From Azospirillum griseum (GTDB lineage: Bacteria > Pseudomonadota > Alphaproteobacteria > Azospirillales > Azospirillaceae): DNA of 64,000 nt. Positions 8,367 to 17,225 of this stretch are shown piece after piece. The notes beneath the pieces are model-generated. The model saw only the letters and a list, made by a program, of their open reading frames with translations, had not been told where the DNA came from and searched no databases. A program made the position numbers and the translations under genes. Numbering within the stretch: the stretch's first letter is position 1; each line of letters begins with the position of its first letter. Location: positions 124,001 through 188,000 of the forward strand of contig NZ_RXMA01000009.1 of the NCBI RefSeq assembly GCF_003966125.1. The letters run 5' to 3'.

Positions 8367-9659
8367 ATGGCCAACGTGGCGGTGGTCGGCGCCCAATGGG
8401 GCGACGAGGGCAAGGGCAAGATCGTCGACTGGCTCTCCAGCCGTGCCGATGTGGTGGTGCGCTTCCAGGGCGGTCACAACGCGGGCCACACGCTGGTCAT
8501 CAACGGGGTTGAGTACAAGCTCAGCCTGCTGCCGTCGGGCGTCGTGCGTCAGAACAAGCTGTCGGTCATCGGCAACGGCGTGGTGTTCGACCCCTGGGCC
8601 TTCATCCGCGAAGTCAACGCGATCAAGGACAAGGGCGTGTCCGTCACCCCGGAAAACCTGATCGTCGCCGAAAACGTCCCGCTGATCCTGCCGGTCCACA
8701 GCGCGCTCGACAAGGCGCGCGAGGAGTCCAAGGGCGCGTCGAAGATCGGGACCACCGGGCGCGGCATCGGACCCGCTTACGAGGACAAGGTCGCCCGCCG
8801 CGCCATCCGCCTGTGCGATCTGACCGACGACGCCGTGCTGGTGGAAAAGGTGGACGCCCTGCTGGCCCACCACAACGCCCTGTTCCGCGCCCTGGGCGCG
8901 CCGGAAATGACCCCGGCCGACCTGCTGGAGCCGCTGCGCGAAATCGCCCCGCAGGTGCTGCCCTACGCCGCCGTGGTGTGGAAGCGCCTGGACGAGCTGC
9001 GCCGCGCGGGCAAGCGCATCCTGTTCGAAGGCGCGCAAGGCTCGATGCTCGACATCGATCACGGCACCTATCCGTTCGTCACCTCGTCCAACACTGTGGC
9101 GGGCAACGCGGCGGCGGGCAGCGGCATGGGGCCGCGCGCCGTCGGCTATGTGCTGGGCATCAGCAAGGCCTACACCACCCGCGTCGGTTCCGGCCCCTTC
9201 CCGACCGAGCTGACGGACGAGATCGGCGAACTGATCGGTCAGAAGGGCAAGGAGTTCGGCGTCGTCACCGGGCGCAAGCGCCGCTGCGGCTGGTTCGACG
9301 CCGTCATGGTCCGCCAAGCCATCAAGACCGGCGGCATCGACGGCATCGCGCTGACCAAGCTGGACGTGCTGGACGGCTTTGACGAAATCAAGGTCTGCGT
9401 CGGCTACCGTCTGGACGGCCAGGAACTGGATTACTTCCCGGCCAACGCCGGTGCCCAGGCCCGCGTCGAGCCGATCTATGAAACCTTCGAAGGCTGGAAG
9501 GATACGACGCGCGGGGCGCGTTCGTGGGCCGAACTGCCCGCGCAGGCGGTCAAATATGTCCGTCACATCGAAGAGCTGATCCAGGCCCCGGTCGCCCTGC
9601 TGTCCACCAGCCCCGAGCGCGACGACACCATCCTGATGACCGATCCGTTCGCGGATTGA
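8367..9659 (+). CDS. purA: Adenylosuccinate synthetase
   Basis: Joins IMP and aspartate using GTP to give adenylosuccinate, the first committed step to AMP. The 430-residue protein has the GTP loop GDEGKGK at 12-18 with catalytic Asp13, and His41 in GGHNAGHT. It also has the [15 protein letters not shown] and [11 protein letters not shown] signatures. Length matches the family. The ATG at 8367 is preceded by GGAGATTGAAGAG, a good ribosome site. Two hairpins follow the stop (9670-9708 and 9736-9755) and probably end the hisZ-purA transcript. Confidence 0.98.
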   Translation: MANVAVVGAQWGDEGKGKIVDWLSSRADVVVRFQGGHNAGHTLVINGVEYKLSLLPSGVVRQNKLSVIGNGVVFDPWAFIREVNAIKDKGVSVTPENLIVAENVPLILPVHSALDKAREESKGASKIGTTGRGIGPAYEDKVARRAIRLCDLTDDAVLVEKVDALLAHHNALFRALGAPEMTPADLLEPLREIAPQVLPYAAVVWKRLDELRRAGKRILFEGAQGSMLDIDHGTYPFVTSSNTVAGNAAAGSGMGPRAVGYVLGISKAYTTRVGSGPFPTELTDEIGELIGQKGKEFGVVTGRKRRCGWFDAVMVRQAIKTGGIDGIALTKLDVLDGFDEIKVCVGYRLDGQELDYFPANAGAQARVEPIYETFEGWKDTTRGARSWAELPAQAVKYVRHIEELIQAPVALLSTSPERDDTILMTDPFAD

Positions 9660-9669
9660 TCGCAAGACG

Positions 9670-9708
9670 CTTTCGGCCCGGTCGCCGCTGCGGCGGCTGG
9701 GCCGAAAG
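9670..9708 (+). terminator. Hairpin downstream of purA
   Basis: CTTTCGGCCC (9670-9679) pairs with GGGCCGAAAG (9699-9708), with a second inner GCCGC/GCGGC stem, starting 11 bp after the purA stop. There is no U-run, so it may be a 3' stabilising hairpin or a weak terminator. Confidence 0.5.
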
Positions 9709-9735
9709 GGCTATGCGAAAAGGTTCATCATCAAC

Positions 9736-9755
9736 CGCTTGCCGAGTGGCAAGCG
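9736..9755 (+). terminator. Second hairpin downstream of purA
   Basis: CGCTTGCC-GAGT-GGCAAGCG is a perfect 8-bp stem with a 4-nt loop, followed after about 15 nt by a T-rich stretch (GACTTTGTTTG, then CCCTTTT). With the previous hairpin it resembles tandem terminators isolating purA from the pseudokinase gene. Confidence 0.45.
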
Positions 9756-9834
9756 CGCGCGTTAAGACTTTGTTTGCCCTTTTCGCGCCACCTAGGGCTT
9801 GCGCAGGTTCGCTTGTCTCGGGGATACGCCGCTC

Positions 9835-11868
9835 ATGCCGTCCGACGCTCAGACCGCCGCCGTTGGGGCGATGGCCAACGCCGACGCTGTCAAGCTGGCG
9901 GAACGCTATGAAATCCAACCCGCCGGCCCCATCCCCACCCTGAACACGGTGGGCGGCAACGCGTACGTCGCCAAATCCCTGCGCGAAAAGCGCCTCGAAC
10001 CCTTCGCGATCATCTGTCATCCGTCGATCCTGCCGCGCACGGATGTGTGCTCCACTGTGGCCAGCATGGACAACGGGACCCACATGCGGTTGCTCGATTG
10101 GGGCGTGGTCGATTGGCCGCAGGACCGGGGGCGGCGCTATTGCCTGGTGTTCGAGCGGCCCGGTGGCCGCCGTCTGATGAACGCGCTGACCGACAGCATC
10201 GATCCGATGCCGGAAGACCAGTTGACCCGGCAGATCGTTCACCCGCTGGTGTCGGCGCTGAAGGAGATGTCGAGCCGTGGGGTGGTTCATGGTGCGATCC
10301 GCCCGAACAACCTGTATTTCCGCGATCTGGCTTCGGGCGGGTTGATGCTGGGCGAATGCGTCTCGACCCAACCCGGCTATGGCCAACCCGTGCTGTTCGA
10401 AACCATCGAACGGGGCATGTGCGCGCCCGCCGGTCGTGGCAGCGGCACGGTGATGGACGATCTGTATTCGCTGGGCGTGACCCTGCTGATGTTGGCGCTG
10501 GGGCGCAACCCGGTGTCGGGGTTGGACGATGAAGCGCTGTTGCAGGCCAAGATCGAACGCGGATCCTACCCGGCCCTTGTCCAGCAATTCCGCCTGCCCT
10601 TGGCGATCAACGAGGTGGTGCGCGGCCTGCTGGTGGACGATCCCAAGCAGCGCTGGACCCTGAACGATCTGGATTTGTGGGTGGCGGGGCGACGGCTCAG
10701 CCCCAAGCAGCCGCAGATCTCCCGCCGGGCCGCCCGCCCGTTGGAGTTCCAGGGACAGGAATATTGGCACTGCCGGACCCTGGCGCGCGGTTTCGCCCGC
10801 CATGTCCCGGCGGCGGCGACCGTGATCGAAAGCGGCGAACTCGACAAATGGCTGCGCCGGTCACTGGGTGACGAGGTGCGGGCGGAGGCGGTGAACAACG
10901 CCATCCAGACCGCCTCCAGCGGCAAGGGCGGCAGCCAGGGCGACCGGCTGGTTGCGCGGGTGTGCATGGCGCTGGACCCGGCGGCCCCGATCCGCTATCG
11001 CGGGCGGGCGATGATGCCGGACGGCGTGGCCACCATGCTGGCCGAGAGCTTTCTGCGCAACGAATCACCCCAGGCGGTGGCCGAGGTGATCGGCAATCAG
11101 TTGCCGATGTTCTGGGTGAACGTCCAGACCGATTTCAAGCCGGAATTCGTGCCGTTGGTCCAGATGTACGACCAGTTGCGCGGTTTTCTGGAACGCTCGG
11201 CCTATGGGCTGGGGGTGGAGCGGGTGCTGTACGAGATGAACCCGACCATGCCCTGCATGAGCAGTCTGGTGGTTAAGCAACTGCCGACCACCACGGCGGA
11301 ATTGCTGCGCGCGCTGGATTGGCTGGGGGCGGGCGGCGAGCGGCACAAGGACCCGATCGACCGACAGGTTGCCGCCTTCCTGGCGGCGCGGCACAAGCGG
11401 GCGGATGATCTGCTGTTCACCCAGCTTGGCAGCGGGATCGAACCCACCCGCCGGGTCATCGCCATGCTGACCATCCTGTCGGACGTGCAGGCGCGCACCG
11501 GGGTGGATGGCTTGACCCATCTGGCAACCTGGGTGCAGGCGATGCTCGACCCGGTCTTCCGCCGGTTTCACAACCGCAAAACCCAGGAGCAGGTCCGCAA
11601 GCAGGCCGACACCGCCGCGCACAACGGACGTCTGACCGAATTGTTGAAGGTGGTGGACGATCCTGAGTCGTTGCGTCGCGACCGTCTGGAGTTCGAAGCG
11701 GCCCAGATCGAGTATCGCGAGGCCGACGCGGAGATGGAAAAAATCCGCCACACCATCGCCGACCGCAACAGCATCGTGGAATCCTCGGGGCGGCAGGTGG
11801 CCGCCATCGTGTCCAGCCTGCTGTCCACGGTGCTGGTGGCGGGCATCATTCTGTTGTTCGCGTTCTGA
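9835..11868 (+). CDS. Pseudokinase-like protein with C-terminal membrane anchor
   Basis: A 677-residue protein with an N-terminal Ser/Thr-kinase-like fold (about 20-300). The catalytic-loop equivalent is VHGAIRPNNLYF: His152 and Asn159 remain but the HRD aspartate is Ala154. The DFG position reads LGE (172-174). The helix-F-like motif DDLYSLGVTLLMLALGRNP (208 on) is well kept. I therefore read it as a pseudokinase that probably lacks phosphotransfer. Residues 300-600 are helical and unrecognised; about 615-650 looks like a coiled coil (EAAQIEYREADAEMEKIRHT). The last 22 residues are a transmembrane helix, so the bulk should face the cytoplasm. The start is the ATG at 9835. The next gene begins 15 bp after its stop. 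Confidence 0.75.
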   Translation: MPSDAQTAAVGAMANADAVKLAERYEIQPAGPIPTLNTVGGNAYVAKSLREKRLEPFAIICHPSILPRTDVCSTVASMDNGTHMRLLDWGVVDWPQDRGRRYCLVFERPGGRRLMNALTDSIDPMPEDQLTRQIVHPLVSALKEMSSRGVVHGAIRPNNLYFRDLASGGLMLGECVSTQPGYGQPVLFETIERGMCAPAGRGSGTVMDDLYSLGVTLLMLALGRNPVSGLDDEALLQAKIERGSYPALVQQFRLPLAINEVVRGLLVDDPKQRWTLNDLDLWVAGRRLSPKQPQISRRAARPLEFQGQEYWHCRTLARGFARHVPAAATVIESGELDKWLRRSLGDEVRAEAVNNAIQTASSGKGGSQGDRLVARVCMALDPAAPIRYRGRAMMPDGVATMLAESFLRNESPQAVAEVIGNQLPMFWVNVQTDFKPEFVPLVQMYDQLRGFLERSAYGLGVERVLYEMNPTMPCMSSLVVKQLPTTTAELLRALDWLGAGGERHKDPIDRQVAAFLAARHKRADDLLFTQLGSGIEPTRRVIAMLTILSDVQARTGVDGLTHLATWVQAMLDPVFRRFHNRKTQEQVRKQADTAAHNGRLTELLKVVDDPESLRRDRLEFEAAQIEYREADAEMEKIRHTIADRNSIVESSGRQVAAIVSSLLSTVLVAGIILLFAF

Positions 11869-11883
11869 CGGGGAGACGGTCCG

Positions 11884-12372
11884 ATGGCGCGGAAGCGGAA
11901 AAAGGGCGGCATGATGACGCTGCTGCTGCTGGTGATCCCAGCGGGGCTGATCGTGCTGCCCACCTCCATCCTGTTCGCGGTGGGGATGGTCCCGACCATC
12001 GTCGCCTACATCGTTGACCGCGACCCGGAAAAATCCGCACCGATCACGGTGGGCGGCGTCAATTTCTGCGGCTGCATGCCCTTTGCCATCGATCTTTGGA
12101 AGCACCAGCACACCTTGAGCGCGGCGGGCAAGCTGCTGGCCGATCCGCTGTCGTGGATGGTCATGTACGGCGCGGCGGCGGTTGGCTGGGGCCTGTATTA
12201 CGGCATCCCGCCGCTGGTGGCCGGGATGGAGGTGTCGCGCGCGGAAAAGCGTGTGGACGTTCTCAAGCAAAAGAAGGTCGCGCTGGTCCAGGAATGGGGG
12301 CCGGATGTGGCGGGTGATTACTTTGATGAGTCCGGCGGCTTCGAACCGGGCCAGGAACCGGACGAGGGGTGA
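11884..12372 (+). CDS. Membrane protein of unknown function, partner of the pseudokinase
   Basis: A 162-residue inner-membrane protein. A basic start (MARKRKKGG) leads into a hydrophobic segment (about 10-42). A CGC motif lies near residue 63 (VNFCGCMPFAIDLW), a second hydrophobic region at about 92-115, then a charged helix (SRAEKRVDVLKQKK) and an acidic tail. It begins 15 bp after the pseudokinase stop with GGGGAGA as ribosome site, so the two are almost certainly one operon. I do not recognise the family; a complex with the membrane-anchored pseudokinase is inference from gene order. Confidence 0.7.
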   Translation: MARKRKKGGMMTLLLLVIPAGLIVLPTSILFAVGMVPTIVAYIVDRDPEKSAPITVGGVNFCGCMPFAIDLWKHQHTLSAAGKLLADPLSWMVMYGAAAVGWGLYYGIPPLVAGMEVSRAEKRVDVLKQKKVALVQEWGPDVAGDYFDESGGFEPGQEPDEG

Positions 12373-12381
12373 TCCGGTCGG

Positions 12382-13404
12382 TCACGGTTCGGCCAGCAAA
12401 CGGCGCGGAGTGCGGTCCGCCCCGCTGGGCAGAGGGGCGGCGGGATCGCTGATCCATGCGGCGATGTCGTCGATGACGGTTGTGGCGGCAAGGTCGCGCA
12501 GCAGCATGTGATAGCCCTTGGGGTAGACCGCCAGCCGGTGCCGTGGGTTGCTCTCCAGCGTGCTCAGGGCGCGTTGCACCGGGCCGGGGGGCAACACCTG
12601 CTCGTGCGCGCCGAACAGCACCAGGGCGGGCGTGTCCAGCTGTGGGCAGGCCGCCAGCGCGCGGTCCATCAGGTCGGTCAAGCCCGCCAGCGCGTCCACC
12701 CGCGCCCCTTTGATGACCAGCGGATCACGGCCCAAGGCGCGCAGCATCGGGAGGTTGTCCGACGGTTCGATCCCCAGCTCGCGCGGCGGGTGCACCACGA
12801 ACCCCGGCACCAGGCTGTCGGACAGCCACAACGCCACACGCGGAACAACCCCCATCGTCTCCCGGCCCCAGACGGCGGGAGCCACCAGGATGGCCCCATC
12901 GACCGCCAACGGGGCCGCGGGATCGCTCAGGGCGCTGAGAACCACCGCTCCACCCATGCTTTCCCCCAACAAAAACAGCGGCTGTTGCGGGTGGCGGCGG
13001 CGCAGTTGGGCAACGGCCATGCGCAGGTCGGCCACCAGCGTCGGCGTTCCCGGCCAAATGCCGGTGTTGGCGCTGGCTCCAAAGCCGCGCTGGTCATAGG
13101 CGTAGGTGGCGATCCCCCGTGCGGCCCAGCGCTTTCCAGGACCGTCGAAGGCGTTGGAGTAATCGTTGAAGCCGTGCAGGGCCAGGATGACCGCGCGCGG
13201 CGGCGCGATTTCCGGCGTCCAGGCGCGCAGCGGCAGGCTGTAACCGTCGGCGGCGCGCAGGCGTTGGTCGTCGAGATCGGGGGCTGTCACCGCCGGTCCC
13301 ATCGGCTGCAACGCGCTGGCGCAGCCGGTGAGCAGAAGCAACAGCGCCAGACACGCCGGACGGACCAGCCCCCACCGGTCACGCCGCGTGGCTGTCCCCA
13401 CCAT
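12382..13404 (-). CDS. Lipoprotein alpha/beta hydrolase, monoacylglycerol-lipase type
   Basis: A 340-residue envelope lipoprotein: an N-terminal hydrophobic segment ends in the lipobox LLTG-Cys28. The body is a serine hydrolase of the Hydrolase_4/monoglyceride lipase branch, with HGFNDYS (oxyanion region, 77-83), nucleophile Ser149 in LGESMGG, AYDQRGFGAS, and a late His in YPKGYHMLLRD as the probable catalytic histidine. The substrate is likely a mono- or lysolipid, inferred from family. Its start overlaps the 3' end of the upstream ABC ATPase gene by 26 bp, implying translational coupling. It converges on the pseudokinase operon with only 9 bp between stops. Confidence 0.85.
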   Translation of the reverse strand: MVGTATRRDRWGLVRPACLALLLLLTGCASALQPMGPAVTAPDLDDQRLRAADGYSLPLRAWTPEIAPPRAVILALHGFNDYSNAFDGPGKRWAARGIATYAYDQRGFGASANTGIWPGTPTLVADLRMAVAQLRRRHPQQPLFLLGESMGGAVVLSALSDPAAPLAVDGAILVAPAVWGRETMGVVPRVALWLSDSLVPGFVVHPPRELGIEPSDNLPMLRALGRDPLVIKGARVDALAGLTDLMDRALAACPQLDTPALVLFGAHEQVLPPGPVQRALSTLESNPRHRLAVYPKGYHMLLRDLAATTVIDDIAAWISDPAAPLPSGADRTPRRLLAEP

Positions 13405-14380
13405 GCGCGCCGCCGGTCAGTTGCAGGAAGATATCCTCCAGATTCGATTCCTCGGTGGAGACATCGACGATGCTCAAGCCCGCCGCCGCAAGCGCGGTGA
13501 GGATCGCGTCGGCCCGCTGGCGGCTGGGCTGGTAACGGACCACCAGACGCCGGGGGGTGGGCAGCTCCACCGTGAATCCCGCCAGCGCCGGAGGAACCGC
13601 GGTCAGGTCGCGGTCCAGCGTCAGGCACAGCGCCTTGTTGTCGATGCGGCGCAGCAGGGTCTGCGTCGGCTCACAGGCCACCACCTGACCATGGTTGATG
13701 ATGGCGATGGTGTCGCACAGCTCCTCGGCCTCCTGCAGATAGTGGGTGGTCAGCAGCACCGTGGTGCCCGCCCGGTTCAGCGAGCGGACGTAGTCCCACA
13801 ATTGGCGGCGCAGCTCCACGTCCACCCCGGCGGTCGGCTCGTCCAGGATCAGCACCGGCGGGGTGTGGACCATCGCCTTGGCCACCATCAGACGGCGCTT
13901 CATGCCGCCCGACAGCGAACGGGCGTGGGCGTCGGCCTTGTCGGCCAGCCCGACCGCCGCCAGCAATTCATCGGTGCGGCGTTCGCGTTTCGGCACGCCG
14001 TAGAGGCCGGCTTGCAGCTCCAGCATCTCGCGCGGGGTGAAGAAGGGATCCATGTTGAGTTCCTGCGGAACCACGCCGATGGAGGCGCGGGCGTGGCGCG
14101 GGTTGTCCGCCACCTCGTGCCCCCAGATGCGGGCGGTCCCGCCGGTCTTGTTCACCAGCCCGGCCAGGATGTTGATCATCGTCGATTTGCCCGCCCCGTT
14201 GGGACCGAGCAGGCCGAACAGGGAGCCGCGTGGGATGGCCAGATCGATCCCCTTCAGCGCGTGTTTCGGTCCCGCCTTGCCGGTGGGCTGGTAGATCTTC
14301 GTCAAGCCCCGCAGTTCAACCGCGTTGGCCGGAAGCCCGGCGGGGGTGGGAAGGTCCGAGGGGGTGGAGTGCGCGACCAT
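13379..14380 (-). CDS. ABC-2-type transporter ATP-binding protein
   Basis: A 333-residue ATPase with Walker [10 protein letters not shown], signature LSGGMKRRL, Walker [13 protein letters not shown] and H-loop [11 protein letters not shown]. The DxxFLxLTG-type C-terminus ([11 protein letters not shown]) is typical of drug or polysaccharide exporters of the YadG/NodI class. No ABC-2 permease lies next to it; instead the gene overlaps a lipoprotein hydrolase. It may work with a permease encoded elsewhere. The start is the ATG at 14380, with a 176-bp gap to the divergent zinc-finger gene. Confidence 0.9.
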   Translation of the reverse strand: MVAHSTPSDLPTPAGLPANAVELRGLTKIYQPTGKAGPKHALKGIDLAIPRGSLFGLLGPNGAGKSTMINILAGLVNKTGGTARIWGHEVADNPRHARASIGVVPQELNMDPFFTPREMLELQAGLYGVPKRERRTDELLAAVGLADKADAHARSLSGGMKRRLMVAKAMVHTPPVLILDEPTAGVDVELRRQLWDYVRSLNRAGTTVLLTTHYLQEAEELCDTIAIINHGQVVACEPTQTLLRRIDNKALCLTLDRDLTAVPPALAGFTVELPTPRRLVVRYQPSRQRADAILTALAAAGLSIVDVSTEESNLEDIFLQLTGGAHGGDSHAA

Positions 14381-14556
14381 TCGTCTTCACGACCATTGTG
14401 GTGGAGTTGCAGGAAACCGTGTCAATCCCGTTGATCCGCGCCGCACGATGGGTATCATCCGGCCCGCGCGGGCCGTCCCGTGTCCGACGCCCGCCGCAAC
14501 GGGCAACCCCACGATGGCGCGATCGCGCGCGCCTGTCAAAACAGAGGATGACCGCC

Positions 14557-14736
14557 ATGCAGCCGACCGAGACGATTACCGTGGAAACCGCGACCGTTGG
14601 GTGCGACGGCGGCGGGGGCGCGCTGGGCCATCCGCTGGTGTATCTGACCTTGGATCAGAACGGCCGGGTCGAATGCCCCTATTGCTCGCGCACCTATGTG
14701 TTGAAGGAAGGCGCGAAGCTGGGCCACGGCCATTGA
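14557..14736 (+). CDS. Zinc-finger CHCC-type protein (NDUFS6-like)
   Basis: A 59-residue protein with the zf-CHCC pattern: [20 protein letters not shown], then [12 protein letters not shown], so one Cys, one His and a CxxC pair can hold zinc. The same domain is found in mitochondrial complex I subunit NDUFS6, and short alphaproteobacterial homologues are common. A role in complex I is knowledge of the family, not shown here. I chose the ATG at 14557, 8 nt after AGAGGA; an in-frame ATG at 14548 is also possible. It stands alone, and the structured region 14763-14894 lies downstream. Confidence 0.85.
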   Translation: MQPTETITVETATVGCDGGGGALGHPLVYLTLDQNGRVECPYCSRTYVLKEGAKLGHGH

Positions 14737-14762
14737 TTGTGTGCGGCTGATTGATTGCGACT

Positions 14763-14894
14763 CGGCCCAAAGCGTTGGGTCGAAAGTGTGATGCGTCGGG
14801 CGTCCACAACAAGCGCGCGCACGAACATGTCGTGTGCGCCCTGAATGGCAGGATGAAAAGAACCGTGTGAGCGCCCGCTTTTCATCCTGTTTTT
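14763..14894 (+). ncRNA. Structured 3' region or small RNA candidate
   Basis: This is the main content of the 413-bp gene-free stretch 14737-15149. Three stem-loops follow each other: 14763-14782 (8 bp, one G-U), 14815-14839 (10 bp, one G-U, 5-nt loop) and 14849-14889 (12 bp, perfect), the last followed by five T. They could be the 3' UTR of the zinc-finger gene, a small RNA processed from it, or an independent small RNA. I see no convincing promoter directly in front. Beyond 14900 the gap is AT-rich, with a 6-bp inverted repeat TTGGTC/GACCAA at 14942-14962 and no credible gene. Confidence 0.35.
14849..14894 (+). terminator. Strong rho-independent terminator
   Basis: CAGGATGAAAAG (14849-14860) pairs perfectly over 12 bp with CTTTTCATCCTG (14878-14889), followed by TTTTT. 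It is one of the two best terminators in the window and ends whatever is transcribed across 14557-14890. Confidence 0.75.
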
Positions 14895-15149
14895 CTGCCT
14901 ATTTTTCGGTCAATTTAGAAGATATTATTTATATCAATGGTTTGGTCGGCATTTCTGACCAAGATTACATTTCTGTTATGAAATGCGGCAAGGTGTGTCA
15001 CAGTCCTGTGGCTTGGGCTTGACGGACACCGTTGGTCGGGCGTCTGCTTTGCTGCGTCGCGGCAAGATGGACCGTTTTTCTTTGTTGGCTTGAGTAACGA
15101 GATGGTGTTCCCAGGCGGTGCAGGCTTGGCGTCGGAAGAGGCGCGGACG

Positions 15150-17207
15150 ATGAGTCAAGAGACGGAAGAACAGTACCGCAGCATCTTCGAAAACGCCGTC
15201 GAGGGTATTTACCAGACGACGACCGACGGTCGTTACCTGCGCGTGAACCCCGCCCTGGCCGAAATCTACGGCTACAGCTCCCCCGACGATCTGATCGCCA
15301 ACCTGACCGACATCGCCGAGCAACTCTACGTCGATCCCGGCAAGCGCGAGGCCTTTGCCGATCTGATGGCGCGCAAGGACACGGTCCACTCGTTCGAGGC
15401 GCGCGTCTTCCGCCGCGACGGAACGATCATCTGGATCGCGGAAAGCGCGCGCTGCGTGCGCGACGCCGCCGGGCGCATCCGGTATTACGAAGGCACCGTC
15501 CAGGACATCACCGAACGCAAGCAGCATGAGGAGAAGATCCGCCTGCTGGCGACGGTGTTCGACAGCGTGGCCGACGGCATCCTGATCGTCGATCCCGATT
15601 TGATCGTGCAGGCGATCAACCCGGCCTATGAAGTCACCACCGGCTTTCTGCGCGACGAACTGCTGCGCCGTCCGTTGGTGCTGTTCGCGCCGGGGTCGCA
15701 CGAGCGGGCCTTCATCGACGGCATTTGGACCACCGCGCAAAAGGCCGGACGCTGGCAGGGCGAAATCACCAGCTTCCGCAACACGGGCGAGGCCTTTGCC
15801 GCCGCCCTGTCGGTGACGTCGGTGCGGGCACCCAACGGCGTGTTGGAGCATTATGTTCTGACCATCGCCGACATCAGCCAGCGCAAATCCCAGGAACACC
15901 AGATCCGCTATCAGGCCAGCTTCGACCGGCTGACCGACCTGCCGAACCGTTGGCTGGTGTGCGAACGGCTGGAGGAGGCGATCGCCCGCGCCCAGCGCAA
16001 CCAGAGCAAGGTCGCCGTCGCCTTCCTCGACCTCAACCGGTTCAAGCAGGTCAACGACACGCTCGGCCACCACGCCGGGGACGATCTGTTGAAGCTGGTG
16101 GCGCGGCGTCTGCGCAACTGCACCCGCATGACCGACACGGTGGGGCGGTTGGGCGGCGATGAGTTTCTGGTGGTGGCCCCCGACGCCGCCGACCGGTCGG
16201 CGGGCGCGCGGCTGGTTGAAAAGATCCTCTATTCGATGGACGAGCCGTTTGGCGTCCACAATCAGGAACTCTTCTGCGGCGCGTCCATCGGTGTGGCCTT
16301 TTACCCCGACGATGGCGAAACCGCCGACCAGCTGCTGCGCAACGCCGATCTGGCGATGTACCACGCCAAGCGCAACCCGGAGCACCGTTTCGTCTTTTAC
16401 GACGGCGGCATGCGCGAACGCTCCGGTTTTTCGCTGGGGCTGGAAAGCGACCTGCGGCGGGCCAGCGGCGGTGAAGAGTTCGAGTTGCATTACCAGCCCA
16501 AGATCGATCTGGCGACCGACCGGATCATCGGGGCGGAAGCGCTGGTGCGCTGGCGTCACCCAGTGCGCGGCATGGTCAGCCCGGCGGAGTTCATCCCGCT
16601 GGCCGAAGAAACCGGCCTGATCTGGGAGGTCGGGGCCTGGACCTTCATGGAGGCCTGCCGCCAGTTGGCGGCCTGGACGCAGGCCGGGGTGATGGTCCCG
16701 TCGGTGTCGGTCAATCTGTCGCCGCGCCAATTCCAGGATGCGCGTCTGGTCGGCTTTGTCCGCAGCGTCGTCGAATCCTCCGGCATTGCGCCGGACCGGT
16801 TGGAATTGGAACTGACCGAAGGGGCGATGATCGGCGACATCGAAAAGGCGGTGACGATCCTGAACGATCTGAAGGACATCGGCGTCCGCCTGTCCATCGA
16901 CGATTTCGGGACGGGCTATTCGTCGTTGGCGTATTTGAAGCGTTTTCCCATCGACACGCTGAAGATCGACCGCAGCTTCGTGCGCGACATCGTCAAATCC
17001 TCGACCGATCCGGCGATCGTCGGCACCATTGTGACCCTGGCGGAGAGCCTGGGGTTCGACACCATCGCCGAAGGGGTGGAAACCTGGGAACAGGCGGCCC
17101 GCCTGCGCGAACAGCGCTGCAACCGCATCCAGGGCTACCTCATCAGCCGTCCGCTTCCCCCGGACAGCTTCGCCGCCTTCATGGCCGGTCGGTCGCAGGC
17201 CGCCTGA
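15150..17207 (+). CDS. PAS-PAS-GGDEF-EAL cyclic-di-GMP protein
   Basis: A 685-residue cytoplasmic protein that may both make and break c-di-GMP. In order: PAS/PAC (about 5-125; EEQYRSIFENAVEGIYQ), a second PAS/PAC (about 130-255), GGDEF near 334 and EAL from about 440. The diguanylate cyclase motif GGDEF is intact, and RMTD eight residues before its last Arg-Leu-Gly-Gly run fits the product-inhibition site. EAL (AEALVRWRHP), DDFGTGYSSL, LKIDRSFV and the closing QGYLISRPLP are all intact, so phosphodiesterase activity is likely. The start is the ATG at 15150, with GGAAGAGG upstream; TTG 15090 and ATG 15102 are in-frame alternatives. No membrane segment is seen, so the signal is cytoplasmic. 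Confidence 0.93.
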   Translation: MSQETEEQYRSIFENAVEGIYQTTTDGRYLRVNPALAEIYGYSSPDDLIANLTDIAEQLYVDPGKREAFADLMARKDTVHSFEARVFRRDGTIIWIAESARCVRDAAGRIRYYEGTVQDITERKQHEEKIRLLATVFDSVADGILIVDPDLIVQAINPAYEVTTGFLRDELLRRPLVLFAPGSHERAFIDGIWTTAQKAGRWQGEITSFRNTGEAFAAALSVTSVRAPNGVLEHYVLTIADISQRKSQEHQIRYQASFDRLTDLPNRWLVCERLEEAIARAQRNQSKVAVAFLDLNRFKQVNDTLGHHAGDDLLKLVARRLRNCTRMTDTVGRLGGDEFLVVAPDAADRSAGARLVEKILYSMDEPFGVHNQELFCGASIGVAFYPDDGETADQLLRNADLAMYHAKRNPEHRFVFYDGGMRERSGFSLGLESDLRRASGGEEFELHYQPKIDLATDRIIGAEALVRWRHPVRGMVSPAEFIPLAEETGLIWEVGAWTFMEACRQLAAWTQAGVMVPSVSVNLSPRQFQDARLVGFVRSVVESSGIAPDRLELELTEGAMIGDIEKAVTILNDLKDIGVRLSIDDFGTGYSSLAYLKRFPIDTLKIDRSFVRDIVKSSTDPAIVGTIVTLAESLGFDTIAEGVETWEQAARLREQRCNRIQGYLISRPLPPDSFAAFMAGRSQAA

Positions 17208-17225
17208 TCGCCCCTCGTCCGGCGT

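Noticed and set aside
14834-15022. 62-codon plus-strand frame in the AT-rich gap
   Set aside because: It runs through the terminator hairpin at 14849-14894, has no ribosome site and no similarity I recognise.
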